From JAQBQB01 sp963757185 (lineage in GTDB: Bacteria; Gemmatimonadota; Gemmatimonadetes; Gemmatimonadales; Gemmatimonadaceae), in NCBI GenBank assembly GCA_963757185.1, contig CAVWQI010000008.1, positions 632,226-696,225 on the forward strand: a DNA stretch of 64,000 nucleotides, written 5' to 3'. Shown piece after piece: positions 36,388 to 44,427 of the stretch (positions are counted from its first letter, which is position 1; the number at the start of each line of letters is the position of its first letter). The position numbers and the translations under genes are program-made. The notes beneath the pieces are model-generated. The model made no database searches, was not told the origin of the DNA, and saw nothing but the letters and a program-made list of their open reading frames with translations.

Positions 36388-36864
36388 ATGGGCGCAGTGA
36401 GAGTGCTGTCGTCGATCGTTCTGCTGTGCGTCCTTGGCTGCGGCGGAAGCTCGACCGGACCCAACTCCAACACCGGCACCAACTCCTGCTCGACCCCACT
36501 GAGCGCGACGGTGAACGGTGCCGCGTGGTGCAGTCCTCTGCCGCAGGTCACGGTTCAGCATTCGATCGTGAGCTTCGCCGGATTCGATGTAGGCATCACG
36601 AGCAGCATCGCGATGGCCTTCGCAGCGACCGCGCCCGGCACCTACTCGCTCGCGTTCGGCAACGGCACCGGCGGCTTCGCGACATATGTGAAAGGCGGGC
36701 AAGGTTGGACTAGCGGCCAGGCGGGTGGGACGGGCTCCGTCACGGTTACGACGCTCACGGCGAACCACATCGTCGGCACCTTCGTGTTCAACGCTGTAGC
36801 ATCGAATGGCGGAGCGACGGGGACGATTCAGGTCACGAACGGGCAGTTCAACATCACGTTCTGA
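36388..36864 (+). CDS. Small lipoprotein, DUF6252-like
   Basis: A 158-residue exported lipoprotein. AGGAGA lies about nine bases before the ATG, and the signal ends at the lipobox LCVLGC, followed by a Ser/Asn/Thr linker. The mature domain begins LSATVNGAAWCSP, the opening of DUF6252-type beta domains, and is rich in short Gly/Thr strands (GTGSVTVTTLTANHIVGTF). Function unknown. It is 116 bases after the ABC permease, with a G-rich stretch related to the GGTGGAC repeats in between. Confidence 0.75.
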   Translation: MGAVRVLSSIVLLCVLGCGGSSTGPNSNTGTNSCSTPLSATVNGAAWCSPLPQVTVQHSIVSFAGFDVGITSSIAMAFAATAPGTYSLAFGNGTGGFATYVKGGQGWTSGQAGGTGSVTVTTLTANHIVGTFVFNAVASNGGATGTIQVTNGQFNITF

Positions 36865-36974
36865 AGGCGCTCGAACATTCTTTGCGGTCCGTCAGGCCGC
36901 GCTTAACCCAAGCGGTTCGTTCCGGACCGCGCTTGACACGGTACCGATTTTCCCGACATGCCCAAAGCCATCCG

Positions 36975-38258
36975 ATGACGTCCGCCGCCGAACGTCTCGA
37001 GGCGAGCCTCGCCGCCCTCGCCGAGAATCGATCCCTCACCAACGCCTTCATCTACGCCGAGCCGGTCGCCGCGCGAGCGGCGGCGCGGGCGGTGGACGAG
37101 GAGCGCCGTCGCGGCGTCGATCGCGGCCCCCTCCATGGGATGCCGATCTCGGTCAAGGACCTCATCGACATCGCCGGCCAGCTGACGACCGCCGCGTCGA
37201 ACGTGCGGAAAGGGCATCTGGCCGTTCGCGACGCGACCGTCATCCAACGACTTCGCGAGGCGGGCGCCGTCATCCTCGGCAAGACGAACCTGCACGAATT
37301 CGCGCTCGGCACGACGAGCGAGGAGTCGGCGTTCGGTCCGGTCCACAATCCGCACGACCCCACGCGATCGGCGGGCGGATCGAGCGGAGGGTCGGCGGCG
37401 GCCGTCGCGACGGGGATGGGGCAGGCGTCGATCGGGACGGACACGGGCGGCTCGATCCGAATTCCGGCGGCGGCGTGCGGCGTCGTGGGACTCAAGCCGT
37501 CGCTCGGCGAGGTACCGACGGATGGCGTGGTGCCGCTATGTCCGACGTTCGATCACGTCGGCCCGATCACGCGCTCCGTGGAGGACGCGGCCGCTCTCTG
37601 GTCCGTTCTCGCCGCGCGGCCGCTCCCGCGGCTCGGCGCATTGGCGCGATCGCCGATGATGCTTGGCGCGCTCGCCGGCTACTTCACGGCGCTGCTGGAC
37701 GGCGACGTGCGCAGGGCGTTCGATTCGTCGCTCGCCCGCTTGCGCGCGTCTGGAATCGCGATCGAGTCGCGCGCCGTGCAGGGAAGCGAGCGCATCGTGG
37801 ATACGTACGTCAACATCTCGCTTCCGGAAGCGGCCCACTACCACGCGCCGACGCTCGACTCGCGCGCGAGCGACTACCAGCCCGCGGTGCGCGAGCGTCT
37901 CCTCAAGGGTCGCACGATCTCGGCCGTCGACTACCTCGCGGCGCGCGACGGTCGCGAAGTGTTGCGTCGCGCGGTCGATGCGGCGCTGGAACGCTGCGAC
38001 GCTTTGGTGCTTCCGACGCTGCCGATCGTCGCCCCCAAGCTCGGCGCCACCGAAGTCACGATGGACAACGGGCAGACGCTCCCCGTCCGCGCCGCGATGC
38101 TGCGGCTCACGCAGTTGTTCAACATCACGGGGCATCCAGCGATCTCGCTGCCGATTCCGACGCCGGGTCTTCCCGTCGGTCTCCAGTTGGTGGGCCGTCG
38201 AGACAGAACGGAGGAGCTGCTCGCGGTCGCGGCGCAGGTGGCTCGCGTCTTGGGTTGA
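36975..38258 (+). CDS. Amidase (amidase signature family)
   Basis: A 427-residue Ser-cisSer-Lys amidase. The catalytic Lys is in PISVKDLID; the Gly/Ser loop is SAGGSSGGSAAAVA; and the second serine with nucleophile is in IGTDTGGSIRIPAA. Relatives include GatA and broad-specificity amidases. It lacks the extended GatA tail and no gatB/gatC is near, so a catabolic amidase is more likely. Start ATG at 36975; upstream in-frame text (Arg-rich) is not family-like. No signal peptide. Confidence 0.9.
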   Translation: MTSAAERLEASLAALAENRSLTNAFIYAEPVAARAAARAVDEERRRGVDRGPLHGMPISVKDLIDIAGQLTTAASNVRKGHLAVRDATVIQRLREAGAVILGKTNLHEFALGTTSEESAFGPVHNPHDPTRSAGGSSGGSAAAVATGMGQASIGTDTGGSIRIPAAACGVVGLKPSLGEVPTDGVVPLCPTFDHVGPITRSVEDAAALWSVLAARPLPRLGALARSPMMLGALAGYFTALLDGDVRRAFDSSLARLRASGIAIESRAVQGSERIVDTYVNISLPEAAHYHAPTLDSRASDYQPAVRERLLKGRTISAVDYLAARDGREVLRRAVDAALERCDALVLPTLPIVAPKLGATEVTMDNGQTLPVRAAMLRLTQLFNITGHPAISLPIPTPGLPVGLQLVGRRDRTEELLAVAAQVARVLG

Positions 38259-38283
38259 ACGACGTCCCGTCGCACGGACTGCT

Positions 38284-38391
38284 CTAGCGCACTGCAAGCG
38301 CCGACGGGCACGTCGTGCACCGCGACGCGCGGTCCGGCGACGCCGGGTTTTCGATCTCGACATCGACGCGAAAGGTGCCCATGTTGGACAT
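38284..38391 (-). pseudogene. Remnant of a retropepsin-like (clan AA) aspartic protease
   Basis: On the minus strand, GGAG precedes an ATG that reads MSNMGTFRVDVEIENPASP. That is the characteristic opening of small bacterial clan AA aspartic proteases. The expected continuation (R-x-V-x-V-x-D-V-LVDTGAE) is seen only in part: after a frame change RVAVHDVPVGA follows, and the DTGA active site is missing. So this is a truncated fragment in the amidase-oxidase gap. Identification rests on recall of the family N-terminus, with moderate certainty. Confidence 0.4.
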
Positions 38392-38530
38392 ACATAACTC
38401 CGGATGACCCGCCGAGTAGTACCATTTGCGTGCGGGAAGCGTCAAGCGAGCGCAGGGGAACGGCGCCGCTGAAGACTTCCGGAAGTAGTCGTTCCGTTCC
38501 AGCATTCTCCTCACCCCACCGGAGTTCGAT

Positions 38531-40438
38531 TTGCGCCATTCGCTGGTGCCGACGCTGGCACTGACGCTGATCGCGAGCGCCTCTCGCTCGCACAACGCCG
38601 AGTCGCCCCCCCCGTCGATCGTTCCGAACTCCAACACGTCGCCGGCGGGAAGCCTCGACAACGGCGTCCTCACGCTCGATCTCGAAGCGGTGCGCGCGAA
38701 GTGGCACAGCGGCGGTGGAATGCCTCCGGGCAAGGAGATCGATGCGTTCGCGGAAGTCGGCAAGTCGCCGACGATGCCGGGTCCGCTCGTTCGAGTCCCC
38801 GCGGGCACAGAGCTGCGCGTCCGGGTTCGCAACACGCTGGCGCACCAAATCACGTTCTTCGTTCCGAATCCGGCATCGGGCGAAGACTCGGTCGTGATCG
38901 CGGCGGGGGCCTCCGGCCAACTCTCGGCTCGCCTGACTGGTCCGGGCAACTTCATCTATCGCGCGACCGACACCACTGCGATCGCGACAAGCCTGTCCAT
39001 GGCCGGCGCGCTCGGTGGCGCCATCGTCGTCGACACGGCTGGGAGGCCTCGGCCACGCGACCGCGTCTTCATGATCATGATGTTCTTCGACACGACGCGT
39101 ACCGCCAACTCCCAGGTGAATGTCGAGATCGGCGTGCCGGGGCGTCTGGCGTTCACGCTGAACGGGCTGGCTTGGCCGAACACCGAACGCATGAGCGCGA
39201 CCGCCGGCGACACGCTGCATTGGCGCGTGATCAACGCGGCGGCAGATGTTCACCCGATGCACCTGCACGGTGCCTACTACCGCGTGGACGATTTCACTCG
39301 GCTTCTAGGAGCGGCAACCGGGCCGGCGGCGCCGAGCGGTGAAGTCGTCACGCAACGGCTCGCCAACTACACGGCCATGAACATGACGTGGGTGGCGCAA
39401 GCGCCGGGCAATTGGCTCTTTCACTGTCACTTCGCGCTGCACGTCACGGCGGCGCCCGACCAGGCGGCGGCGCAGTCGGCCAAACACGACAACCACGCCC
39501 TGTCAGACATGACGGGCTTGGTGCTCGGCATCGTCGTTTCGCCGCGCCCGGGCGATCGGGCGGTCGCCGAGGCGCCGGCGGCGAGACGCATTCGACTCGT
39601 GGCGGTGCGAGACTCGGAGTTTCCCGATTCGGCGCCGCAGATGCGATTCGTCGTCGAGGAGAACGGTCGTCGCGTCGGCGACCGGAAGTCGATCAGTCCT
39701 CCGCTGTATCTCACGCGCGGGGAGCCGGTGGCGATCACCGTGGTCAACCACCTCAAGGAACGAACGAGCGTGCACTGGCACGGCATCGAACTGCCGAGCT
39801 ACTACGACGGCGTGGCGGGTTGGAGCGGTGCCGGCGACCACGTCGCGCCCATGATCGCGCCCGGCGACTCGTTCCAGGCGCGATTCGCGCCGCCGCGCGC
39901 CGGCACATTCATGTATCACGCACACGCCGACGATCCGGTGCAGCAGACGGCGGGGCTCGTGGGCGCGCTGATCGTCCAGGATGGCGCGCCGTCCGCGCGC
40001 CCTGACGACCATATCATTTTCCTCAAGGGCGGGCGCGAGGCAGGGGTTCCGGGGTTTCTCAACGGTCAGGGCCAGCTCGAGGTCAACGGCGTCAGCAATC
40101 CCGACACGATCGTGCTGCATGCCGGGCGTCCGGCGCGCCTTCGCTTCATGAGCCTCTCGCTGCTCAACCCGAACGCCACGGTCACTCTGACTGCGAGGCA
40201 CGACTCGCTAGGGACTATGCCCGATACGATGCTCGTCCGTTGGGAACCGATCGCGAAGGACGGCGCGGACCTTCCGGCGGCCGGCCGCGCGCCGCGAGTG
40301 GCGCGTCAGATCGTCAGCATGGGTGAGACGTACGACTATATGTACACTCCAATGCGGCCCGGGCAGCTTCGCATCGAGGTGCGAACGGCGGGGCAGAAGG
40401 GGATTCTGCTGGCGAGAGTGCCGGTGCGGGTCGAGTAA
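38531..40438 (+). CDS. Multicopper oxidase with inverted motif order
   Basis: A 635-residue exported oxidase. TTG at 38531 has GGAG six bases upstream, which decides the start, and a signal peptide follows. Four cupredoxin-like domains can be traced. Copper motifs occur in the order HPMHLHG (241-247), HCHFALH (298-304), HWHG (415-418), YHAH (462-465). In laccases the HxHG and HxH pair is N-terminal and the HPxHLHG/HCH pair C-terminal, so the order here is swapped. The first domain has the usual lead-in (PGPLVRVPAGTELRVRVRN) but lacks HWHG. Predicted to oxidise phenols, metals or other reductants with O2. Confidence 0.88.
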   Translation: MRHSLVPTLALTLIASASRSHNAESPPPSIVPNSNTSPAGSLDNGVLTLDLEAVRAKWHSGGGMPPGKEIDAFAEVGKSPTMPGPLVRVPAGTELRVRVRNTLAHQITFFVPNPASGEDSVVIAAGASGQLSARLTGPGNFIYRATDTTAIATSLSMAGALGGAIVVDTAGRPRPRDRVFMIMMFFDTTRTANSQVNVEIGVPGRLAFTLNGLAWPNTERMSATAGDTLHWRVINAAADVHPMHLHGAYYRVDDFTRLLGAATGPAAPSGEVVTQRLANYTAMNMTWVAQAPGNWLFHCHFALHVTAAPDQAAAQSAKHDNHALSDMTGLVLGIVVSPRPGDRAVAEAPAARRIRLVAVRDSEFPDSAPQMRFVVEENGRRVGDRKSISPPLYLTRGEPVAITVVNHLKERTSVHWHGIELPSYYDGVAGWSGAGDHVAPMIAPGDSFQARFAPPRAGTFMYHAHADDPVQQTAGLVGALIVQDGAPSARPDDHIIFLKGGREAGVPGFLNGQGQLEVNGVSNPDTIVLHAGRPARLRFMSLSLLNPNATVTLTARHDSLGTMPDTMLVRWEPIAKDGADLPAAGRAPRVARQIVSMGETYDYMYTPMRPGQLRIEVRTAGQKGILLARVPVRVE

Positions 40439-40533
40439 CGTCGATGCCAACCCCGACCGCGACCGCGCCGCCCTCGCTGACCGGCACGTCAAGACGTGCT
40501 AGTTTCCTCGGCCCGTTCAACTCGGAGCGACTC

Positions 40534-40776
40534 ATGGCGGACGAAGATCTGAAGGCGGAGCTGGAGCGCCTGCGGCAGGAAAACGATGCGCTAAAGAAGG
40601 GCGCGACGCGCGCCGTGTCCCTCAAGGTGAGCGAGAAGGGGGGCGTGTCCGTCTACGGCCTGGGGCGATTCCCTATCACGCTGTACCAAGAGCAATGGCT
40701 CAAGCTGCTCGACATGTCGGACGAGCTTCGCGCGTTCATCGCTGCTCACAAGTCCGAGCTGAAGGTCAAGCCGTAG
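40534..40776 (+). CDS. Small conserved protein with N-terminal coiled coil
   Basis: An 80-residue cytoplasmic protein. Residues 1-25 are a heptad-like coiled coil (DLKAELERLRQENDALKKG). The rest, with VSEKGGVSVYGLGRFPITLY and EQWLKLLDMSDELRAFI, is a block I recall as widely conserved in small proteins of unknown function. GGAG lies seven bases before the ATG. It stands alone between the oxidase and vapBC. Confidence 0.75.
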   Translation: MADEDLKAELERLRQENDALKKGATRAVSLKVSEKGGVSVYGLGRFPITLYQEQWLKLLDMSDELRAFIAAHKSELKVKP

Positions 40777-40816
40777 CGTAGGGGCACCGTTCCGGTCCAA
40801 ATCGCGGCCATTTGGT

Positions 40817-40856
40817 GATGCCTGTTTGAGGCATCAAACGATGTTATGTTTGATGC
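40817..40856. promoter_or_regulatory. vapBC operator/promoter palindromes
   Basis: Two overlapping inverted repeats precede vapB: GATGCC-N7-GGCATC (40817-40822 and 40830-40835), and GCATCAAAC-N8-GTTTGATGC (40831-40839 and 40848-40856). Shared GCATCAAA-type half-sites fit ribbon-helix-helix binding and conditional cooperativity by VapBC (known for the family, inferred here). Confidence 0.65.
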
Positions 40857-40876
40857 GTCTCTTGCCGACATCGGGT

Positions 40877-41074
40877 ATGCGAACGACCGTCAACCTGGAC
40901 GACGCCCTTTTGGCGGAGGCCGGCCGACTCTCGGGCATCCAGGAACGAACCGCCCTTCTCAACGAGGCTCTCCGCGCCTTGATCGCGCGTGAGAGCGCGC
41001 GCCGCCTGGCGCGGCTTGGAGGGAGCGAGCCGCGGCTCAAGCCCGTGCCGCGTCGTCGGGCGTCGGGGCCGTGA
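40877..41074 (+). CDS. vapB: VapB-type antitoxin
   Basis: A 65-residue ribbon-helix-helix antitoxin. MRTTVNLDDALLAEAGRLSG is the DNA-binding strand and helix A, and RTALLNEALRALIARESARR is helix B. The Arg/Pro-rich C-terminus should wrap the toxin. An upstream in-frame ATG at 40826 would read through the operator, so I chose 40877. It overlaps vapC by four bases (GTGA). Complete locus with operator. Confidence 0.88.
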   Translation: MRTTVNLDDALLAEAGRLSGIQERTALLNEALRALIARESARRLARLGGSEPRLKPVPRRRASGP

Positions 41075-41436
41075 TTCTCGTCGACACGTCCGTCTGGATT
41101 GACCATCTGCGCTGGAAGGACGCGCGCTTGGCTCAACACCTCGAGCGCGGCGAAGTACTGATCCATCCGTTCGTGATCGGAGAATTGGCCTGCGGAAGCC
41201 TACGCAACAGACGCGAGCTCCTCTCGCTCTGGGCCGATCTGCCCGTGGCCCCGACCGGAACCGACGCGGAAGCCCTCGCGTTTATCGAACGGCACAAGCT
41301 CATGGGAATGGGCCTCGGCTACATCGACATTCATTTGTTGGCGTCGATTGCCCTTTCCGGCACGGCACGGCTCTGGACACGCGATCGGCCGCTGTCGGCA
41401 ACCGCGATGCGCCTCAATCTCGCGGTTGCCGAGTGA
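41071..41436 (+). CDS. vapC: VapC-type PIN-domain ribonuclease toxin
   Basis: A 121-residue PIN nuclease that cleaves RNA with Mg2+ or Mn2+ when free of VapB. Acidic residues expected for the active site are all present: D5 (ILVDTSVWID), E38 (VIGELACG), D86 (LGYIDIHLLA) and D105 (LWTRDRPL). Start is GTG overlapping the vapB stop. Length is normal, so it is probably functional. RNA target unknown. Confidence 0.92.
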   Translation: MILVDTSVWIDHLRWKDARLAQHLERGEVLIHPFVIGELACGSLRNRRELLSLWADLPVAPTGTDAEALAFIERHKLMGMGLGYIDIHLLASIALSGTARLWTRDRPLSATAMRLNLAVAE

Positions 41437-41456
41437 ACGTGCCCGACTGAGACCAT

Positions 41457-43192
41457 CTAGGGGAACAGCGGCGGCGCTGTCCGCTTCTTCGTCGCCTGCT
41501 CGAACGCGTACGCGAGCTCGATCAGCTTCGGCTCGCTGCACGCCGTTCCCGGTGAAGCTCACGTTGAACGGCGCCGGGCTGCGGCGTCGAATCCCGGCGG
41601 GAACGCGGTCGCGCCCGTGCCCTGCGGCACCGGAACGAACCGAACGGCACGGTGACCGTCGGGTAGCCCGGCCTCGCCGCGATGCCGGCGCTGCTCACGC
41701 CGGGGAAGAGCAGCGCGTCGAGGTGATGCGCTTTCAGCGCCGCGTCGATGCCGTTCGTCGCCGCCGAGCGCGATGTCCTTGCGGCGATCCGGCTCGTAGC
41801 GGCGCGCGGTCGGCGTCGACGTCCATCTCGTCGGAGATGTCGAGCTGCGACTGGCCGTACTTGATCGCGCCCGCGCGCTGGTGCGCGATGTTCCACTCGC
41901 GCAGCTCCGTGAGCGATCTTCACCGGCGCCGCGGCGCCGAGCGATGCGAGCCAGTCGTTGAAGTCGCGCTTCATGCCGTACTTGAAGTCGACCGAGCACT
42001 CGGCGTCGCTGCCCTTTGCGTTCTCGTCAGCCGCTGCACGGATTCCAGTTGAGGAAGTTGTTCGCCGGGTTCGGTGTCGATGACGCTCGGGATGTCGGCC
42101 GGATCGACGATGACCGCGCCCTGCTGCTTCGAGCATGGCGATCGCTTCGTCCATCACCCGCGCTGCGCGGGGTTCAGTCCGCCGCGCGGCGTCGTGGCGC
42201 CGGCGGCCGTGGCTGGTCGTAGAAGAACGCGCGCGGGATGCCGATGCGCGCGCCCTTGAGGCCGTCGGGGTTGAGGAATCTCGTATAGTCGCGGCCCGCC
42301 GGCGGCGGACAGTTGCGCGTCGCGGGGTCGTTCGGGTCGGGCGCGGCGCCTTCCAGTGCGCCGAGCATGATCGCCGCGTCGGAGACGGTGCGGGCCATCG
42401 GTCCCGGCGTGTCCTGGTCGGCCGTGATCGGGATGACGCCGTAGCGGCTGACGCGGCCCGACCGTCGGCTTGATGCCGACGAGCATGTTCTGGTTCGACG
42501 GGCTGAGAATCGATCCCGACGTTTCGGTGCCGACGTTCGCCGCCCAGAAGCTCGACGTTGGTGCCGGCGCCGGAGCTCGATCCGCCGGTCGTGCAGCACG
42601 GGTCGTCCGTCGAAGAACGCGTCGCGCGGGTCGCGGCGCGGATCCCACGGGTTCATGCCGTAGCCATTGAGCCCGTTGTAGTTCCCCGGCATCGGCGCGC
42701 CGGCGACCCAGTTGGCGAGCTCGGTGAGCTGGGTCTTCGCGAGATGATCGCGCCGGCGGCCTCGAGATTCTTCGTCAGCGTCGCTTCGTATGGCGGGACG
42801 AGATCCGGCGAAGGCGAGCGCGCCGCCGGTCGTCGGCATGTCCGTCGTGTGGATGTTGTCCTTGAGCGCGACGGGGATGCCGTGCAGCGGACCGAGGATC
42901 CGCCCCTGCGCGCGCTCGCGGTCGAGCGAGTCGGCGATCGGCGAGCGCGCGCGGGTTCACCGTGATCACCGCGTGCAGCTTGTCCTCGTACGTCGCGATG
43001 CGCGCGAGATACTGCACGACGATGCTCGTGCGACGTCGTGCGGTGCTGCTCGAGCGCGGCCCGCATGTCGGCGATGCTGGCTTCGACGACGGAGAACGAT
43101 GCCGCGGACTTGGGCGCTGGACGCGGCGTCTGGGCGCCGACGGGCAAAGCGGCGGCGAAGGCGTAGAGGGCTCGACGGATGGGCAGGGACAT
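41457..43192 (-). pseudogene. Secreted amidase, heavily frameshifted
   Basis: Minus-strand text in alternating frames rebuilds one amidase-signature enzyme. It has a signal peptide (MSLPIRRALYAFAAALPVGAQ), then VVQYLARIATYEDKLHAVI, VALKDNIHT (catalytic Lys region), TGGSSSGAG, VGTETSGSILSPSNQ, VIPITADQDTPGPMARTV and a C-terminus AYAFEQATKKR just before TAG at 41457-41459. At least eight shifts occur in 1.7 kb. Those I repaired mostly need one extra base removed (for example near 42478 and 42554), while one needs a C added. Flanking vapC and GxxxExxY genes are intact. Sequence error is likelier than true decay. Confidence 0.8.
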
Positions 43193-43274
43193 TTGGGCAG
43201 GTGTTTGTTTGCCCGGAAGGTGAACTGGCCGGGGCTCGGCGTCCACCTGGGGAGTCCGCGGTGGGGTGGGGACT

Positions 43275-43392
43275 AATTCAACGCAGATGACGCAGACTGG
43301 ATAACTGCAATGACGCAGACAAGAGCGACAAACGCCAAACAAGTGTCTGCGGGATTGTAGTTCAGGTCTGCGTCGTCTGCGTTGAATTCTTG
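43275..43392. repeat. Long hairpin repeat, CGCAGAT family, copy C
   Basis: The left arm at 43275-43322 starts AATTCAACGCAGATGACG and contains GCAATGACGCAGAC. The right arm at 43343-43392 is its near-complete inverse (ends GTCTGCGTTGAATTCTTG). Stem about 48-50 bases with mismatches, loop about 20. The last ten codons and the stop of the GxxxExxY gene lie in the right arm. Confidence 0.88.
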
Positions 43393-43787
43393 TTCGTATC
43401 AACGAGCCGGTAGACCTTGGGCTCCGGACCGAAATGCAGGAGAAGGCCCAGCTCGAGGCGGGTCGCGCGGAGATAGTTCAGCAGCTGTCGCCGGGCGAAG
43501 GGCGGCACCTTCTCGGTAGCCTTGATCTCTACAATGACGCAATCGTTGATGACCATGTCGATTCGTTGTCTGGCGACGGCCTCCCCTTTGTAGAGCACCT
43601 CGATCGAGACTTCCCGCTCAACGCGCAGGCCGCGCATCTCGAGCTCTCGCCGGAGTGCCGCTGCGTAGACCGATTCAAGCAGTCCGTATCCGAGGTGGTG
43701 ATAGACCTCAAAAAATCCGCCAATGACGGTGTGGGTCAGCTCGTGCCCGAACGGCATTCTCCCCGGTGTCATCCACGGAAAGTGCAT
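43362..43787 (-). CDS. GxxxExxY family protein (PD-(D/E)XK nuclease fold)
   Basis: A 141-residue protein. LTHTVIGGFFEVYHHLGYGLLES is the G-x-x-x-E-x-x-Y signature, and ESVYAAALRRELEMRGLRVERE follows. The nuclease-like core RQRID...VIVEIKATEKV has the D and E-x-K residues of PD-(D/E)XK enzymes. I chose the ATG at 43787 with GGAG four bases upstream; ATGs at 43856 and 43757 are alternatives. The C-terminal tail (NSTQTTQT) and TGA are encoded by hairpin repeat C, and repeat D lies upstream. Activity is unproven; a role tied to the repeats is inferred. Confidence 0.85.
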   Translation of the reverse strand: MHFPWMTPGRMPFGHELTHTVIGGFFEVYHHLGYGLLESVYAAALRRELEMRGLRVEREVSIEVLYKGEAVARQRIDMVINDCVIVEIKATEKVPPFARRQLLNYLRATRLELGLLLHFGPEPKVYRLVDTNKNSTQTTQT

Positions 43788-43935
43788 GTCGCTCCGCACG
43801 AGATCCCTCATCCTTTCTTTCCCTAGCCAATGATTCGATCGCGGAGAAAAGCCCACGTGCGGTGGGGCGCGCAGTCGGCGTGCGCGGTTTCACGTGTGGT
43901 GTGCACCTCAGGTCACACGCCTTGGCGAAGATTTT

Positions 43936-44009
43936 TGACACAGATGCCGCGGATTTGAGGGGGAGCGACGCCGAAGAAGGGCGCGAAAAAGGAAAATCTC
44001 TGATCTGCG
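43936..44009. repeat. Hairpin repeat, copy D (degenerate, mixed CAGAT/CGGAT)
   Basis: The left arm at 43936-43957 contains CACAGATGCCGCGGATTT. An imperfect inverse (AAATCTCTGATCTGCGC, 43994-44010 region) lies 36 bases on. It is upstream of the GxxxExxY gene, so that gene is enclosed by copies C and D. In the rest of 43858-44142 I see no gene; only a weak AACG/CGTT hairpin followed by T6 at 44052-44070. Confidence 0.6.
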
Positions 44010-44142
44010 CGCGAGACGCATCGTCTCCGATTCTACTTAACCGCCTCGATCAACGGTCTGAGCGTTTTTTGATGCAAAATGTCGCTCGGTACCCGCCCCT
44101 TCGATCGACTAACGTTTTTGCCGTACCACTTCCGGAGTGCGT

Positions 44143-44397
44143 ATGCGCTTCGCAATCGCTAGTACGGCGGCGTTGTTGTGTCTCGCTGCCGGATGCCGAG
44201 ACGATCGGCAGAGTTCACTCGCAGTTACCGCACCGCCGCAACCGGCGCTGACGATGCGGACGCTTCCCAAGGATGCGTCCACCATCTGTGTAGCCAACGT
44301 TCGTCAGCGCGACCAGCTGTCTGCGAAGCCGCAGACGGCCGCGACGTCGCGGACGATCATCGCGCTCGGCGCGGTGATCGATGACGTCTGTAACTAG
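44143..44397 (+). CDS. Small lipoprotein of unknown function
   Basis: An 84-residue exported lipoprotein. CGGAG lies six to seven bases before the ATG at 44143, and the signal MRFAIASTAALLCLAAGC ends in a clear lipobox. The mature part is short and has two cysteines (STICVANV and the C-terminal VCN) that could form a disulfide. No family recognised. It ends 30 bases before the large adhesin and may be co-expressed with it. Confidence 0.7.
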   Translation: MRFAIASTAALLCLAAGCRDDRQSSLAVTAPPQPALTMRTLPKDASTICVANVRQRDQLSAKPQTAATSRTIIALGAVIDDVCN

Positions 44398-44427
44398 AGC
44401 GTTCTCTCAACCTCACCCGAGAGAGCA

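Noticed and set aside
36975..38258. GatA subunit of a tRNA amidotransferase
   Set aside because: No gatB or gatC nearby and a shorter C-terminal part. General amidase is the safer call.
44052..44070. Rho-independent terminator upstream of the small lipoprotein
   Set aside because: The AACG/CGTT stem is only four bases before T6, too weak to call.
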